Both the position numbers and the translations under genes were made by a program. 64,000 nt of DNA, taken from positions 496,001-560,000 of the forward strand of contig NZ_JACXYY010000002.1 in assembly GCF_014779665.1 (NCBI RefSeq), in the 5' to 3' direction. The stretch's first letter is position 1. The number at the start of each line of letters is the position of its first letter. Source of the DNA: Nocardioides hwasunensis. GTDB taxonomy: Bacteria > Actinomycetota > Actinomycetes > Propionibacteriales > Nocardioidaceae. Shown here piece by piece: positions 9,386 to 19,279 of this stretch. The notes under the pieces were generated by a model. It saw nothing but the letters and a program-made list of their open reading frames with translations, had not been told where the DNA came from and did not search any database.

Positions 9386-10267
9386 ATGTTGGAGATCCGA
9401 GAGCTGACCAGGCGGTTCGGCGACAAGACAGCCGTCGACCGCGTGTCCTTCGAGGTGCCCGCGGGCTTGATGACGGGGTTCGTCGGCGGCAACGGCGCGG
9501 GCAAGACCACGACCATGCGGATGGTCATGGGCGTGCTCGGCATCGACGACGGAGAGGTGCTGTGGGGGGATCGCCCGATCACCCGGCTGGACCGTCGCTC
9601 GTTCGGCTACATGCCCGAGGAGCGCGGCCTCTACCCGAAGCAGCCGATCCTCGACCAGCTGGTGTACGTCGCCCAGCTCAAGGGCATGGCCCGCACCGAG
9701 GCGCGCAGCGAGGTGCAGGAGCTCCTCGAGCGCTTCGGGCTCGGGGAGCGCGCCAAGGACCACCTCGAGAAGCTCTCGCTGGGCAACCAGCAGCGGGTGC
9801 AGATCATCGCCTCGGTGCTGCCGAAGCCGGCCGCGCTGATCCTGGACGAGCCGTTCTCCGGGCTCGACCCGGTCGCGGTCGACTCGATGGTCGACCTGCT
9901 GCGCGAGTACACCCGTGACGACGTGCCGGTCCTCTTCTCCAGCCACCAGCTCGACCTCGTCGAGCGTCTGTGCGACCGACTGGTCGTGCTGTCCCATGGC
10001 CGCCGGGTCGCCGCCGGGACCGTGTCGGAGCTGCGCGACGCGGGGGTGCCGCGCTTCCGACTGGTCCTCGGCGGCGACGCCGGCTGGGTCCGCGACCTCC
10101 GTGGGCTCGAGGTCCTCGACCTGGACGGCACCACCGCCCTGGTCGAGGTCCAGCAGGAGGGTGCCGAGCAGCACCTGGTCGCCGAGGCCACGAGCCGCGG
10201 CGACGTCCACGAGTTCGTCCGGGTGCGCCCGGCTCTGAGCGAGATCTACCGGGAGGCCACCGCATGA
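9386..10267 (+). CDS. ABC transporter ATP-binding protein (NatA-like)
   Basis: A 293-residue nucleotide-binding subunit of an ABC-2 exporter. Walker A is GGNGAGKTT (Gly in the usual Pro position), the signature is LSLGNQQRV rather than LSGGQ, as in NatA-type ATPases, Walker B is ALILDEPFSGLDPV, and the switch His is in SSHQLD. The C-terminal ~80 residues form the accessory domain of this subfamily. TAGCGT lies 7 bp before the ATG at 9386; a GTG two codons earlier would fall one base after the box, so the ATG is used. It overlaps the permease start by 4 bp. It follows a two-component pair that probably regulates it. Substrate unknown. Confidence 0.92.
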   Translation: MLEIRELTRRFGDKTAVDRVSFEVPAGLMTGFVGGNGAGKTTTMRMVMGVLGIDDGEVLWGDRPITRLDRRSFGYMPEERGLYPKQPILDQLVYVAQLKGMARTEARSEVQELLERFGLGERAKDHLEKLSLGNQQRVQIIASVLPKPAALILDEPFSGLDPVAVDSMVDLLREYTRDDVPVLFSSHQLDLVERLCDRLVVLSHGRRVAAGTVSELRDAGVPRFRLVLGGDAGWVRDLRGLEVLDLDGTTALVEVQQEGAEQHLVAEATSRGDVHEFVRVRPALSEIYREATA

Positions 10268-11481
10268 GCACCCAGCACACCCCGAGCGACGACCGACGCA
10301 CCCGGACCGAGAGCGGCAACGAGCCGGCGTGGCTGCTGGTCACCCGGCGTGAGGTCGTCTCGCGCATCACCGACAAGTCCTTCCTCATCGGCACCGTGCT
10401 GATGGTGGCGATGCTGGCAGGCTTCATCGGCTTCACCGCCTGGCAGGACGGCAAGACCGACAGCGTCACCCTCGGTGCCACGCCCGATGCGGTCGCGATG
10501 GCGACCGCGGTCAAGGACGCTGCGCCGGAGGTCGACGACAGCGTCAAGATCACGCTCGTCGACCTCGACGACGAGGACGCGGCCAAGGCTGCGCTGCGTG
10601 AGGACGACATCGATGCCTGGCTCCACCCCGCCGACGACGGCTGGCAGCTCACCTCGGAGTCCAGCGAGCAGGACTCGCTGACCACCGTGGTGCAGACCGT
10701 CGTGCGCCAGACGGTTCTGGCCGACAACGCCGCGAAGGTCGGCACGTCGGTCGCCGACCTCGAGGCCGGGACGACCGTGTCCACCGACTTCCTGCGCGGT
10801 GACGCCGAGAAGGCCTCCGTGGCGCAGGCCGTCGGCTTCGTGTTCGTCTTCCTGTTCTACCTGTCCGCGCTGATCTTCGGCATGCAGCTCGCGTCGTCGG
10901 TGATCGAGGAGAAGCAGAGCCGGATCGTGGAGATCATCGCCGCGGCGATCCCGCTGCGCCAGCTGCTCGCCGGGAAGGTGCTCGGCAACACCGCGCTGGC
11001 GATGATCCAGCTCCTGATCTACCTCGCGGTGGGGCTCGTGGGGCTGTCGTTCACGTCGTACTCCTCCTACGTCCCGGCACTCTCCGGGCCGGCCGCGTGG
11101 TTCATCGGCTTCTTCCTGGCCGGCTTCGTCGCGCTGGCCTGCCTGTGGGCGGTCGCGGGGTCGCTGGCCTCACGTGCCGAGGACCTGCAGACGACCTCCA
11201 CGCCGCTCACCATGCTGATGCTGGTGATGTTCTTCGGCGGCATCTCCCTCGACGGCCGCGGCCAGGTGATCGCGTCGTTCATCCCGCCGGTCTCGGCGGT
11301 CGTGATGCCGAAGCGGATCCTCGCCGGTGGCGTCGAGTGGTGGGAGCCGCTCCTCGCGCTGGGCCTGCTGGCCGCGTTCGCGGCGGTCACGGTCATGGTC
11401 GGTGAGCGTCTCTACCGCAGGGCGCTGCTCCAGACCGGGGGTCGGGTCAGCCTGCGCCAGGCGTGGTCCACGGCCGAGTAG
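10264..11481 (+). CDS. ABC-2 type transporter permease (NatB-like)
   Basis: A 405-residue permease partner of the preceding ATPase. The layout is typical of NatB: a first membrane helix (~residues 38-60), a long external domain of about 140 residues rich in Asp and Thr, then five or six helices beginning near FVFVFLFYLSALIFGMQLA, with the cytoplasmic coupling loop VIEEKQSRIVEIIAAAIPLR. Such pairs export sodium, drugs or antimicrobial peptides; which applies here cannot be decided. The ATG overlaps the ATPase stop (ATGA), so the two are made in equal amounts. The gene converges with the VTT-domain gene 16 bp downstream. Confidence 0.9.
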   Translation: MSTQHTPSDDRRTRTESGNEPAWLLVTRREVVSRITDKSFLIGTVLMVAMLAGFIGFTAWQDGKTDSVTLGATPDAVAMATAVKDAAPEVDDSVKITLVDLDDEDAAKAALREDDIDAWLHPADDGWQLTSESSEQDSLTTVVQTVVRQTVLADNAAKVGTSVADLEAGTTVSTDFLRGDAEKASVAQAVGFVFVFLFYLSALIFGMQLASSVIEEKQSRIVEIIAAAIPLRQLLAGKVLGNTALAMIQLLIYLAVGLVGLSFTSYSSYVPALSGPAAWFIGFFLAGFVALACLWAVAGSLASRAEDLQTTSTPLTMLMLVMFFGGISLDGRGQVIASFIPPVSAVVMPKRILAGGVEWWEPLLALGLLAAFAAVTVMVGERLYRRALLQTGGRVSLRQAWSTAE

Positions 11482-11497
11482 GCCGGGGCCGGGAGGC

Positions 11498-11962
11498 TCA
11501 GGAGAAGAGGCCGAGGATCGACGAGGCGCCGTAGACGACGACCCAGAACCGCAGGCCCCGGCCCAGCGTCCCGGTGATCAGGAAGATCCACATCGGCACC
11601 CGCAGCATGCCGGCCAGCACCGCGGTGACGGCGTACGGCGGGAAGCCGGTGAAGGCGGACACGAACAGAAGGCCGGCCGTGAACCACGGCCGGCCTTCTG
11701 CCCGTTGGTGCCACTTGTCGAGGGCCGCCTTGGCCCTCGGCTTCTGCAGCTGTCGGTTGACCCAGGGGGCACGCTCGATGTGCATGCCACCCCAGTACCA
11801 GAGGATCTTGCCGAGCATCTGGCCGATCGTGGCGGCGACGACCAGGCCCCACGCGTGGCTCGGGGCCTGGCTGACAGCGACGGCCAGGATCGCCTCGATG
11901 TTGATGAGGGGCAGGAGGGCGGAGCCGATCGACGCGCCCAGCACGCTCCAGAAGAGCACCAT
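11498..11962 (-). CDS. VTT-domain (DedA/YqaA-like) membrane protein
   Basis: A 154-residue membrane protein with four hydrophobic segments. The pattern GASIGSALLPLINIEAILA, then a cytoplasmic basic stretch and FTGFPPYAVTAVLAGMLRVP with FLITGTLGRGLRF, matches the YqaA branch of the VTT superfamily, relatives of which help lipid flipping in bacterial membranes. It is short for a classic DedA protein. The ATG overlaps the stop of the CDP-alcohol phosphatidyltransferase by 4 bp, which fits a shared role in phospholipid handling. The coding sequence contains a perfect 16-bp hairpin (separate entry). Confidence 0.78.
   Translation of the reverse strand: MVLFWSVLGASIGSALLPLINIEAILAVAVSQAPSHAWGLVVAATIGQMLGKILWYWGGMHIERAPWVNRQLQKPRAKAALDKWHQRAEGRPWFTAGLLFVSAFTGFPPYAVTAVLAGMLRVPMWIFLITGTLGRGLRFWVVVYGASSILGLFS
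11666..11700. repeat. Perfect 16-bp inverted repeat inside a coding sequence
   Basis: CAGAAGGCCGGCCGTG (11666-11681), loop AAC, then the exact reverse complement (11685-11700). It lies in the middle of the VTT-domain gene, so it is not an ordinary intergenic terminator. As RNA on either strand it would be a very stable 16-bp hairpin. Confidence 0.85.
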
Positions 11963-12594
11963 CAGGCGCGCGCTCCGGGCACCGGGAGTCCGATCCGCAC
12001 CAGACGGTGCAGCGAGACGCACTTGAGGACCAGCAGGGCGGTGGCGATGGCCAGGCCGACCCACATCCACCCGGTGACCAGGAGCAGCACGGCGAAGAGC
12101 GCGCTGTTGACGGCCTTGGCGGGCTTGGACCAGTTCCACAGCCAGATCGGCCGGTCGATGACGAAGAAGTAGTTGGGGCTGCGCACCGGCCAGGCCAGGA
12201 AGGCGATCGACAGGAAGCAGTCGACCACCATGAACTCGGCGAGGTAGACGAAGATCGCCGGTGACAGGTCGGGCTGGAGCCATGCCAGCCCGATGTAGAA
12301 CGCCGCGGCGTTGAGCCGGTCGCAGAGGATGTCGAGGACCGCGCCGATGCGGGTCTCGCAGTCCCGGACGCGGGCGTAGAACCCGTCAAGCATGTCGCCC
12401 AGCCAGTAGACGCCGAGCGCGACGACGAGCAGGGTCAGGCTCTCCTGGTGCGCCGCGAGCGCGGCGAGCACGACCGAGGCGATGGTGCGGACCGCGGTGA
12501 TCACGGTGGCGCCGGTGAGCAGCCGTTCCTCGCGCACGCCGTAGAGGTTGTCGGGATCGGGAACGGGCTGTGCCCGGACACGCTCGGACGTCAC
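11962..12594 (-). CDS. CDP-alcohol phosphatidyltransferase family protein
   Basis: This 210-residue integral membrane enzyme transfers a phosphatidyl group from CDP-diacylglycerol to an alcohol. The full signature D-x2-D-G-x2-A-R-x8-G-x3-D-x3-D is present, starting at DMLDGFYAR and ending at VLDILCD, so the two-metal site is intact. About six hydrophobic helices surround it. The GTG at 12594 is chosen because GGGGAG lies just upstream; a longer form from 12657 would run into the maf gene. The acceptor alcohol (glycerol phosphate, inositol phosphate or other) cannot be told from the motif. The VTT-domain gene overlaps its stop. Confidence 0.87.
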   Translation of the reverse strand: MTSERVRAQPVPDPDNLYGVREERLLTGATVITAVRTIASVVLAALAAHQESLTLLVVALGVYWLGDMLDGFYARVRDCETRIGAVLDILCDRLNAAAFYIGLAWLQPDLSPAIFVYLAEFMVVDCFLSIAFLAWPVRSPNYFFVIDRPIWLWNWSKPAKAVNSALFAVLLLVTGWMWVGLAIATALLVLKCVSLHRLVRIGLPVPGARA

Positions 12595-12631
12595 GCTCTC
12601 CCCGCCTCCCACGTCGGAGAATGCTAGCCGG

Positions 12632-13231
12632 TCAGGACCACAGGTCCGGCCACGCATGGCCGAGCTCGAGGACGAGATCGCGCAGCAGGGGCAGGCTCAC
12701 CCCGATCACGTTGTGGTGGTCGCCCTCGATGCGGGTCACGAACGCGCCACCGATCCCGTCGATGGTGAAGGCTCCGGCGACCTCGAGCGGCTCGCCGGTG
12801 GCGACGTAGGCGTCGATCTCGGCGTCGCTGACATCGGCGAAGTGGACCACGGTCGAGCCCGTGGCAGCAGCCGTCCGGCCCGTGGCGACGTCGCGCAGGC
12901 AGTGGCCGCTGTGCAGCACCCCGGACCGGCCGCGCATCGCCTGCCAGCGCCGCCTCGCCTCCGCCGGGTCGTGCGGCTTGCCGAGCGCCTCGCCGTCGAT
13001 CTCGAGCACCGAGTCGCAGCCGAGCACGAGGGCGTCGGGAGGCAGGTCCGCGCGCTCCGCGACTGCCGCGCACTTGAGCCCGGCGAGCTGCAGGGCCAGC
13101 TCCGCCGGGGGCAGGTCGGTCAGCTGGGACTCGTCCACCCCGCTGACGATGACGATCGGGTCGAGCCCCGCCGCGCGCAGCGTCGTACGACGTGCGGGGG
13201 AGGCGGAGGCCAGGACCAGCCGTGCCGTCAC
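12632..13231 (-). CDS. maf: Maf family nucleoside triphosphate pyrophosphatase
   Basis: A 199-residue house-cleaning enzyme that hydrolyses dTTP, UTP and modified pyrimidine triphosphates. The N-terminal [18 protein letters not shown] loop and the central LGCDSVLEIDGEALGKP with catalytic Asp are present, as is GGAFVTRIEGDHHNVIGVSLPLL at the end. Length is normal. The GTG overlaps the stop of the DUF885 gene by 4 bp. Maf next to accE, pccB and birA is a conserved actinobacterial arrangement, also seen in mycobacteria. Confidence 0.93.
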   Translation of the reverse strand: MTARLVLASASPARRTTLRAAGLDPIVIVSGVDESQLTDLPPAELALQLAGLKCAAVAERADLPPDALVLGCDSVLEIDGEALGKPHDPAEARRRWQAMRGRSGVLHSGHCLRDVATGRTAAATGSTVVHFADVSDAEIDAYVATGEPLEVAGAFTIDGIGGAFVTRIEGDHHNVIGVSLPLLRDLVLELGHAWPDLWS

Positions 13232-14916
13232 AGGCGATCCAGCGCCGCGCGCAACGGGTCGAGCCCGAGCGAGCCCAGGTCGAGCGCCGCGCGGTGGAAG
13301 GTCCTGAGGTCGAAGTCGTCGCCCTGCCGCTCCTGCACGCCGGCGCGCGCCTCGAGCCAGATCCGCTCGCCGACCTTGTAGGACGGCGCCTGGCCGGGGA
13401 GCCCCAGGTAGCGCTTGACCTCGAACTGGATGACCTCGTCGTCCATCCGGCAGTGCAGCCGCATGAACTCCAGCCCCAGCTCGGGCGTCCAGGTCTCGCC
13501 GGGGTGGAACGCGGTGCCGCCGGCTCCGAGCCGGTTGTCATCCGGGATCGTGAGCTCGAGGTGCATCCCGATGTCGACGATCACCCGGGCCGCACGCATC
13601 GACTGCCCGTCGAGCATGCCGAGCAGGTCGGCCGGGTCGTCGAGGAAGCCGAGCTCCTCCATCAGCCGCTCCGCGTAGAGCGCCCAGCCCTCGCCGTGGC
13701 CGCTGCACCAGCACATCAGTCGCTGCCACCGGTTGAGGGTGTCACTGCGGTAGGCGGTCTGCGCCACCTGGAGGTGATGTCCCGGCACACCCTCGTGGAA
13801 GACGGTCGTGACCTCGCGCCACGGGTGGAAGTCGTCGATCCCGTCGGGCACCGACCACCACATGCGGCCCGGACGCTCGAAGTCCTCGGACGGGCCGGTG
13901 TAGTAGATGCCGCCGTCGTTGGTGGGTGCGAGCATGCACTCGATCCGGCGGATCGGCTCCGGGATGTCGAAGTGCACGTCAGCCATCGCCGCGATGGTGC
14001 GGTCTGCCAGCTCCTGCATCCAGCCGCGGAACTCCTCGCGACCGTGGACCACGCGGGCCGGGTCGGCGTCGAGATGCGCGACCGCGGCGTCGACGTCGGC
14101 GCCCGGCACGATCCGCTCGGCGGTGGTGTGCATCAGGTCGGAGAGCCGCTGGAGCTCGTCCCAGCCCCATGCGTAGGTCTCGTCGAGGTCGACCGCAGCG
14201 CCGAGGAAGTAGCGGCTGGCCAGCGCGTAGACCTCGCGCCCGACACCCTCCTTGTCGAGGCCCTGCGGCTCCATCTCGTCGCTGAGGAACAGGCCGAACG
14301 CCGCCGTGGCGGCGCTGGCGGCACTCGCGAGCGCACGGAGCTCGTCCTTGTCGTCGGCGACCAGCCGCTCGACCAGGCCCAGGTAGAAGTCGCCCGCCTC
14401 GCCCACCTGGCCGGTCCAGCGACGCACCTGCTCGGCCACCTCGGCGTACTGGCGTGCCGCGACGACGTGGCCCTTGCGCGCCTCGTCGGACAGCGTGACG
14501 CGCAGGCCCTCCAGCGCCGCCGGTACGCCGGCGAGCCGGGCCGCGATCGCGGCGACGGCCGCCTCGCCCTCGGTCGGCATCAGGTCGAAGACGCCGCGGA
14601 TCTCGTGCAGCGGGCTCCACAGCACCGACATCCGCGAGCGGTTGACGCCGGCGTCCTCGAGCTCGATCTCGAGGCGGGTGCGCTCGAGGAACGCATCCTT
14701 CGCCGCAGCCTCTCGGTCGTCGGCCGGTGTCGCGGCCTCCACCGCCGCGACGACCTGCCGGGCGAGCGCCTCGCGGGCGTCGAAGCCGGCGGGGGAGTAG
14801 TCGGTCATCTCGTGCTCGTGGCCGGCCACCCCGATCGAGGTGGCGGTCAGCGGGTCGAGCGCGCAGTAGTCGTCGACGTAGGCGTCACAGAGAGCATCGA
14901 TGGTGCGGGTGGTCAC
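13228..14916 (-). CDS. DUF885 family protein (zinc metallopeptidase-like)
   Basis: A 562-residue cytoplasmic protein; no signal peptide is visible. The key motif is FHEGVPGHHLQVAQ, about residue 372, a HExxxGHH site typical of DUF885 proteins, which resemble M3/M32-type zinc peptidases. Most of the chain is helical. The conserved end MDDEVIQFEVKRYLGLPGQA is also family-typical. The biological substrate is unknown. The GTG has TAGGGT 7 bp upstream (14924-14929 on the other strand), so it probably starts its own leaderless transcript, which continues into maf by a 4-bp overlap. Insertion of this gene between maf and accE is not found in the mycobacterial version of the cluster. Confidence 0.9.
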   Translation of the reverse strand: MTTRTIDALCDAYVDDYCALDPLTATSIGVAGHEHEMTDYSPAGFDAREALARQVVAAVEAATPADDREAAAKDAFLERTRLEIELEDAGVNRSRMSVLWSPLHEIRGVFDLMPTEGEAAVAAIAARLAGVPAALEGLRVTLSDEARKGHVVAARQYAEVAEQVRRWTGQVGEAGDFYLGLVERLVADDKDELRALASAASAATAAFGLFLSDEMEPQGLDKEGVGREVYALASRYFLGAAVDLDETYAWGWDELQRLSDLMHTTAERIVPGADVDAAVAHLDADPARVVHGREEFRGWMQELADRTIAAMADVHFDIPEPIRRIECMLAPTNDGGIYYTGPSEDFERPGRMWWSVPDGIDDFHPWREVTTVFHEGVPGHHLQVAQTAYRSDTLNRWQRLMCWCSGHGEGWALYAERLMEELGFLDDPADLLGMLDGQSMRAARVIVDIGMHLELTIPDDNRLGAGGTAFHPGETWTPELGLEFMRLHCRMDDEVIQFEVKRYLGLPGQAPSYKVGERIWLEARAGVQERQGDDFDLRTFHRAALDLGSLGLDPLRAALDRL

Positions 14917-14959
14917 GGCACCGACCCTAGCCTTGCGTCAGGACCGTAGGGGGTTTCGT

Positions 14960-15180
14960 TCAGCGGGGCAGGCCGCTGGCGCGCCAGCCCCCGAGTCCGT
15001 GGCGGTGCGTACGACGTACGCCGCGGGCGGGGTTGCTCCACGCGGGCCGTGGCCGCTTCGGTGCGTCGACGCCCGCCGAGCCGAGCGCGGAGAAGACCGC
15101 CACGAGCGCGGCGACCTCCTCCGGCGTGGCATCGGGGTTGACGACCCGCAGCAGCGGCTGCTCGACGTTGTCCTCAGAGG

Positions 15181-15184
<4 letters not shown>
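14960..15184 (-). CDS. accE: Acyl-CoA carboxylase epsilon subunit
   Basis: A 74-residue polypeptide that stabilises and activates the carboxylase holoenzyme. It begins with a GTG whose GTGA overlaps the stop of pccB. The pattern [20 protein letters not shown], then a basic Pro/Arg stretch and a C-terminal WRASGLPR, is characteristic of actinobacterial epsilon subunits, which are always short and follow the beta gene. Sequence conservation in this family is low, so identification rests on these ends plus position. Confidence 0.88.
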
Positions 15185-16809
<1,625 letters not shown>

Positions 16810-16827
16810 GCGATGGCCTCCTGTTTG

Positions 16828-16839
16828 CTGACTGGTCAG
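16828..16839. promoter_or_regulatory. Dyad between divergent pccB and birA
   Basis: CTGAC-tg-GTCAG is a perfect 5-2-5 inverted repeat in the 68-bp gap between the two divergent starts. It is centred 24 bp before the pccB GTG, and could let one regulator control carboxylase and biotin ligase together. The protein that binds it is unknown. Confidence 0.4.
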
Positions 16840-16877
16840 TGCCCGGGGATGACTACCTCTCGGGCAATCTAGTGCCT

Positions 16878-17678
16878 ATGACGCTCGACCCGGACTCGCG
16901 CCCACCCCTCGACCTCGACCGGCTGGCGACACCCCTCGGCTGGCGGGTGGAGGTCGAGGAGGCGACTGCGTCGACCAACGCCGTCCTCGCCGAGCGGGCC
17001 CGCGCGGGCGAGGAGCCCGGCCTCGTGCTGGTCACCGAGCACCAGACCGCCGGGCGCGGGCGCCTCGACCGCGTGTGGGAGACGCCTCCCCGCTCCTCGC
17101 TGACCTTCTCGGTCCTGCTGCGCCCCGACCTGCCCCCGACCTCGTGGTCGTGGCTGCCGCTCCTGACGGGGTACGCCGTCCAGGCCGCGCTGGCCGACCG
17201 GCTGCCAGACATCGCGTTGAAGTGGCCCAACGACGTGCTCGTCGACGCCGAGCTCGGGGTGGGCCGCAAGGTGTGCGGGATCCTGGTCGAGCGGGTCGAG
17301 ACCACGGGCGGTCCGATGGCCGTCGTCGGGGTCGGCATCAACGTCGACCAGACGCTCGACGAGCTGCCGATCGCGCTCGCCACGTCGGTCGCGCTGGAGA
17401 CCGGCGAACCCGTCGAGCGCACCGGCCTGCTGGGACAGGTGCTCGGGTCGCTGCACGGGCTCCAGGGTCTGCTGGACGACACCGAGTCGCTGCGCGCGGC
17501 CTACGCCGACGTGTGCGTCACGCTCGGCAAGACCGTCGACGTGCACCTGCCCGCCGGCGACGTACGCCGCGGCGAGGCCCTCGACATCGACGCGACCGGT
17601 GCGCTCGTGGTCGGCACCGACGACGGCGCCTTCACCGTCGCCGCGGGCGATGTGGTGCACGTGCGGCCCGCCAGGTGA
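16878..17678 (+). CDS. birA: Biotin--[acetyl-CoA-carboxylase] ligase
   Basis: A 266-residue ligase that activates biotin with ATP and attaches it to the AMKM lysine of carboxylase alpha subunits. Catalytic-domain motifs are intact: GRGRLDRVWETPPRSSL for biotinyl-AMP, LKWPNDVLVD with the conserved Lys, and KVCGILVE; a C-terminal SH3-like cap follows. There is no N-terminal helix-turn-helix, so unlike E. coli BirA it should not act as a repressor. It begins at the ATG at 16878, with CAATCT 7 bp upstream. Divergent placement beside pccB ties it to the carboxylase. Confidence 0.95.
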   Translation: MTLDPDSRPPLDLDRLATPLGWRVEVEEATASTNAVLAERARAGEEPGLVLVTEHQTAGRGRLDRVWETPPRSSLTFSVLLRPDLPPTSWSWLPLLTGYAVQAALADRLPDIALKWPNDVLVDAELGVGRKVCGILVERVETTGGPMAVVGVGINVDQTLDELPIALATSVALETGEPVERTGLLGQVLGSLHGLQGLLDDTESLRAAYADVCVTLGKTVDVHLPAGDVRRGEALDIDATGALVVGTDDGAFTVAAGDVVHVRPAR

Positions 17679-17690
17679 CATGATCGAGGC

Positions 17691-18200
17691 GTGGCATATC
17701 CGAGCAAGCTCCTCAACGCCGGTGAGCACGTCGTCGTCTCCACCCGCACGCACGTCAAGGCCCTGATCGTGCCGGGGCTCGGGGTGCTCGTCGCGCTGGC
17801 CCTGGCGCTGTTCGTCAACGGCCTGGTCGACAACTCGATCGCGCGTCTGGTGATCTGGGTGCTGTTCCTGGCGGTGGTGCTGTGGTTCCTCGTCGGGCCG
17901 TTCCTGACGTGGCTCACCACGACCTACACCTTCACCAACCGCCGTTTCATCAAGCGTTCCGGCTTCATCTCCAAGGAGGGCCGCACGATCCCGCTCAACC
18001 GGATCAGCGGCGTGGACTTCGAGATCGGCGTGATCGACCGGATCTTCGGCTGCGGCACGCTGGTCGTCTCCGACGCCAGCACCGACGGCAGCGTGGAGCT
18101 CTACGACATCCCGAACGTCGAGAAGGTCCAGCTGCAGGTCTCCGACGAGCTGCACCGCCTCTCGGGCGGCGACTCGCACCGTCGCGACGATGGCACCTGA
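17691..18200 (+). CDS. PH-domain (bPH_2) membrane protein
   Basis: A 169-residue protein with two adjacent membrane helices (~residues 25-75) followed by a bacterial PH-like domain (TYTFTNRRFIKRSGFISKEG, then NRISGVDFEIGVIDRIFGCG and VELYDIPNVEKVQ). Such proteins are found next to birA and purK across Actinomycetota, but their function is unknown. The GTG lies 12 bp after the birA stop, with CATGAT 6 bp upstream as a possible -10. The last 11 bp overlap the cyclase gene. Confidence 0.88.
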   Translation: MAYPSKLLNAGEHVVVSTRTHVKALIVPGLGVLVALALALFVNGLVDNSIARLVIWVLFLAVVLWFLVGPFLTWLTTTYTFTNRRFIKRSGFISKEGRTIPLNRISGVDFEIGVIDRIFGCGTLVVSDASTDGSVELYDIPNVEKVQLQVSDELHRLSGGDSHRRDDGT

Positions 18201-19197
18201 TCGCCAGCAGCGCGGCGAGACGCCCGACCGGCCCGCGGGCGAGGCCCTCGACGAGGCGATCCTGCGCAGCAAGCCCCGCTTCAACGCGCTCGAGGTGGCC
18301 ACCGAGACCGGCGTGACGGTCGAGGAGACCCGCCGGTTGTGGCGTGCCCTGGGGTTCCCCGAGTTCAGTGGCGAGAAGGCCTACACCGCGGCCGACGTCG
18401 AGGCCGTCTCGACCCTGATGAGCTTCGTGGAGGCCGGCGCCGTCGACTTCGACACGGCCGTCAACCTCACCCGCGGCGTCGGCCAGACCATGGCGCGGCT
18501 CGCCGACTGGGAGGTCTCCACCCTGGTCAGCCGGGTGGAGGAGATGGAGGCGGGTGAGGAGGCCACGGGCTCGCGGATCGGCTCCGCGCTGCGCCTGATC
18601 GACGAGGTCAACCCGCCGTTCGAGCGGCTGCTCGTCTACGCCTGGCGTCGCCACCTCGCCGCCGCCGTCGGCCGCATCGAGGCGATGGGCGCGAAAGACG
18701 AGGACCTCCACACCATCGACGTGACCGTCGGCTTCGCCGACCTGGTCTCCTTCACCGCCCTGTCCAACACCCTGGACCGCACCGAGATCGGCGACCTGGT
18801 GGAGGTCTTCGAGAGCCGCTGCCAGGACGTGGTGGCGCGCTATGCCGGCCGGATCATCAAGAGCCTGGGCGACTCCGTCCTCTTCGTCACCAACACCGCC
18901 GAGGAGTCGGTCGGGGTCGCCGAGGGCATCATCAACGTCATCGGCCGTGACGCCAAGATGCCCGACGTACGCCTGGGGCTGGCCAGCGGGCCCGTCATCC
19001 AGCGTCTCGGCGACATCTTCGGCCCCCCGGTCAACATGGCCGCCCGGCTCACCCAGGTGGCGCGTCGCAACCGGCTCATCGTCGACCAGAACACCGCCGA
19101 CCTCCTGCCGCCCGACGAGTGGGAGAACCGTCGCCTGCCGGCCCGCCCGGTGCGCGGGTTCGGACTCGTCGAGCCGGTCGCCGTGCGTCGCCGCTGA
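18190..19197 (+). CDS. Class III adenylate cyclase with N-terminal regulatory domain
   Basis: A 335-residue soluble protein that should make cAMP from ATP. The C-terminal cyclase domain starts near residue 175 and keeps all key residues: metal-binding D184 (FADLVSF) and D228 (SLGDSV), base-selecting K224 and an Asp in GDIFGPP, which mark ATP over GTP, and transition-state N282 and R286 (VNMAARL). The N-terminal ~165 residues are helical (ALEVATETGVTVEETRRLWR, a possible MerR-like helix pair) and resemble the sensor half of mycobacterial cyclases such as Rv2212. The ATG lies inside the end of the PH-domain gene, so the two are co-expressed. Confidence 0.92.
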   Translation: MAPDRQQRGETPDRPAGEALDEAILRSKPRFNALEVATETGVTVEETRRLWRALGFPEFSGEKAYTAADVEAVSTLMSFVEAGAVDFDTAVNLTRGVGQTMARLADWEVSTLVSRVEEMEAGEEATGSRIGSALRLIDEVNPPFERLLVYAWRRHLAAAVGRIEAMGAKDEDLHTIDVTVGFADLVSFTALSNTLDRTEIGDLVEVFESRCQDVVARYAGRIIKSLGDSVLFVTNTAEESVGVAEGIINVIGRDAKMPDVRLGLASGPVIQRLGDIFGPPVNMAARLTQVARRNRLIVDQNTADLLPPDEWENRRLPARPVRGFGLVEPVAVRRR

Positions 19198-19279
19198 GTC
19201 TGCGAGGTGGACTGGACCACTCGTCCATTTCTCGCCCAAAAGCTGCACCATCCGCGCCCGCGCTGCCTACGTTCGGCCC

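Noticed and set aside
11962..12657. Longer start (12657) for the CDP-alcohol phosphatidyltransferase
   Set aside because: It would overlap maf by 26 bp without a ribosome site, whereas GTG 12594 has GGGGAG upstream and keeps all helices.
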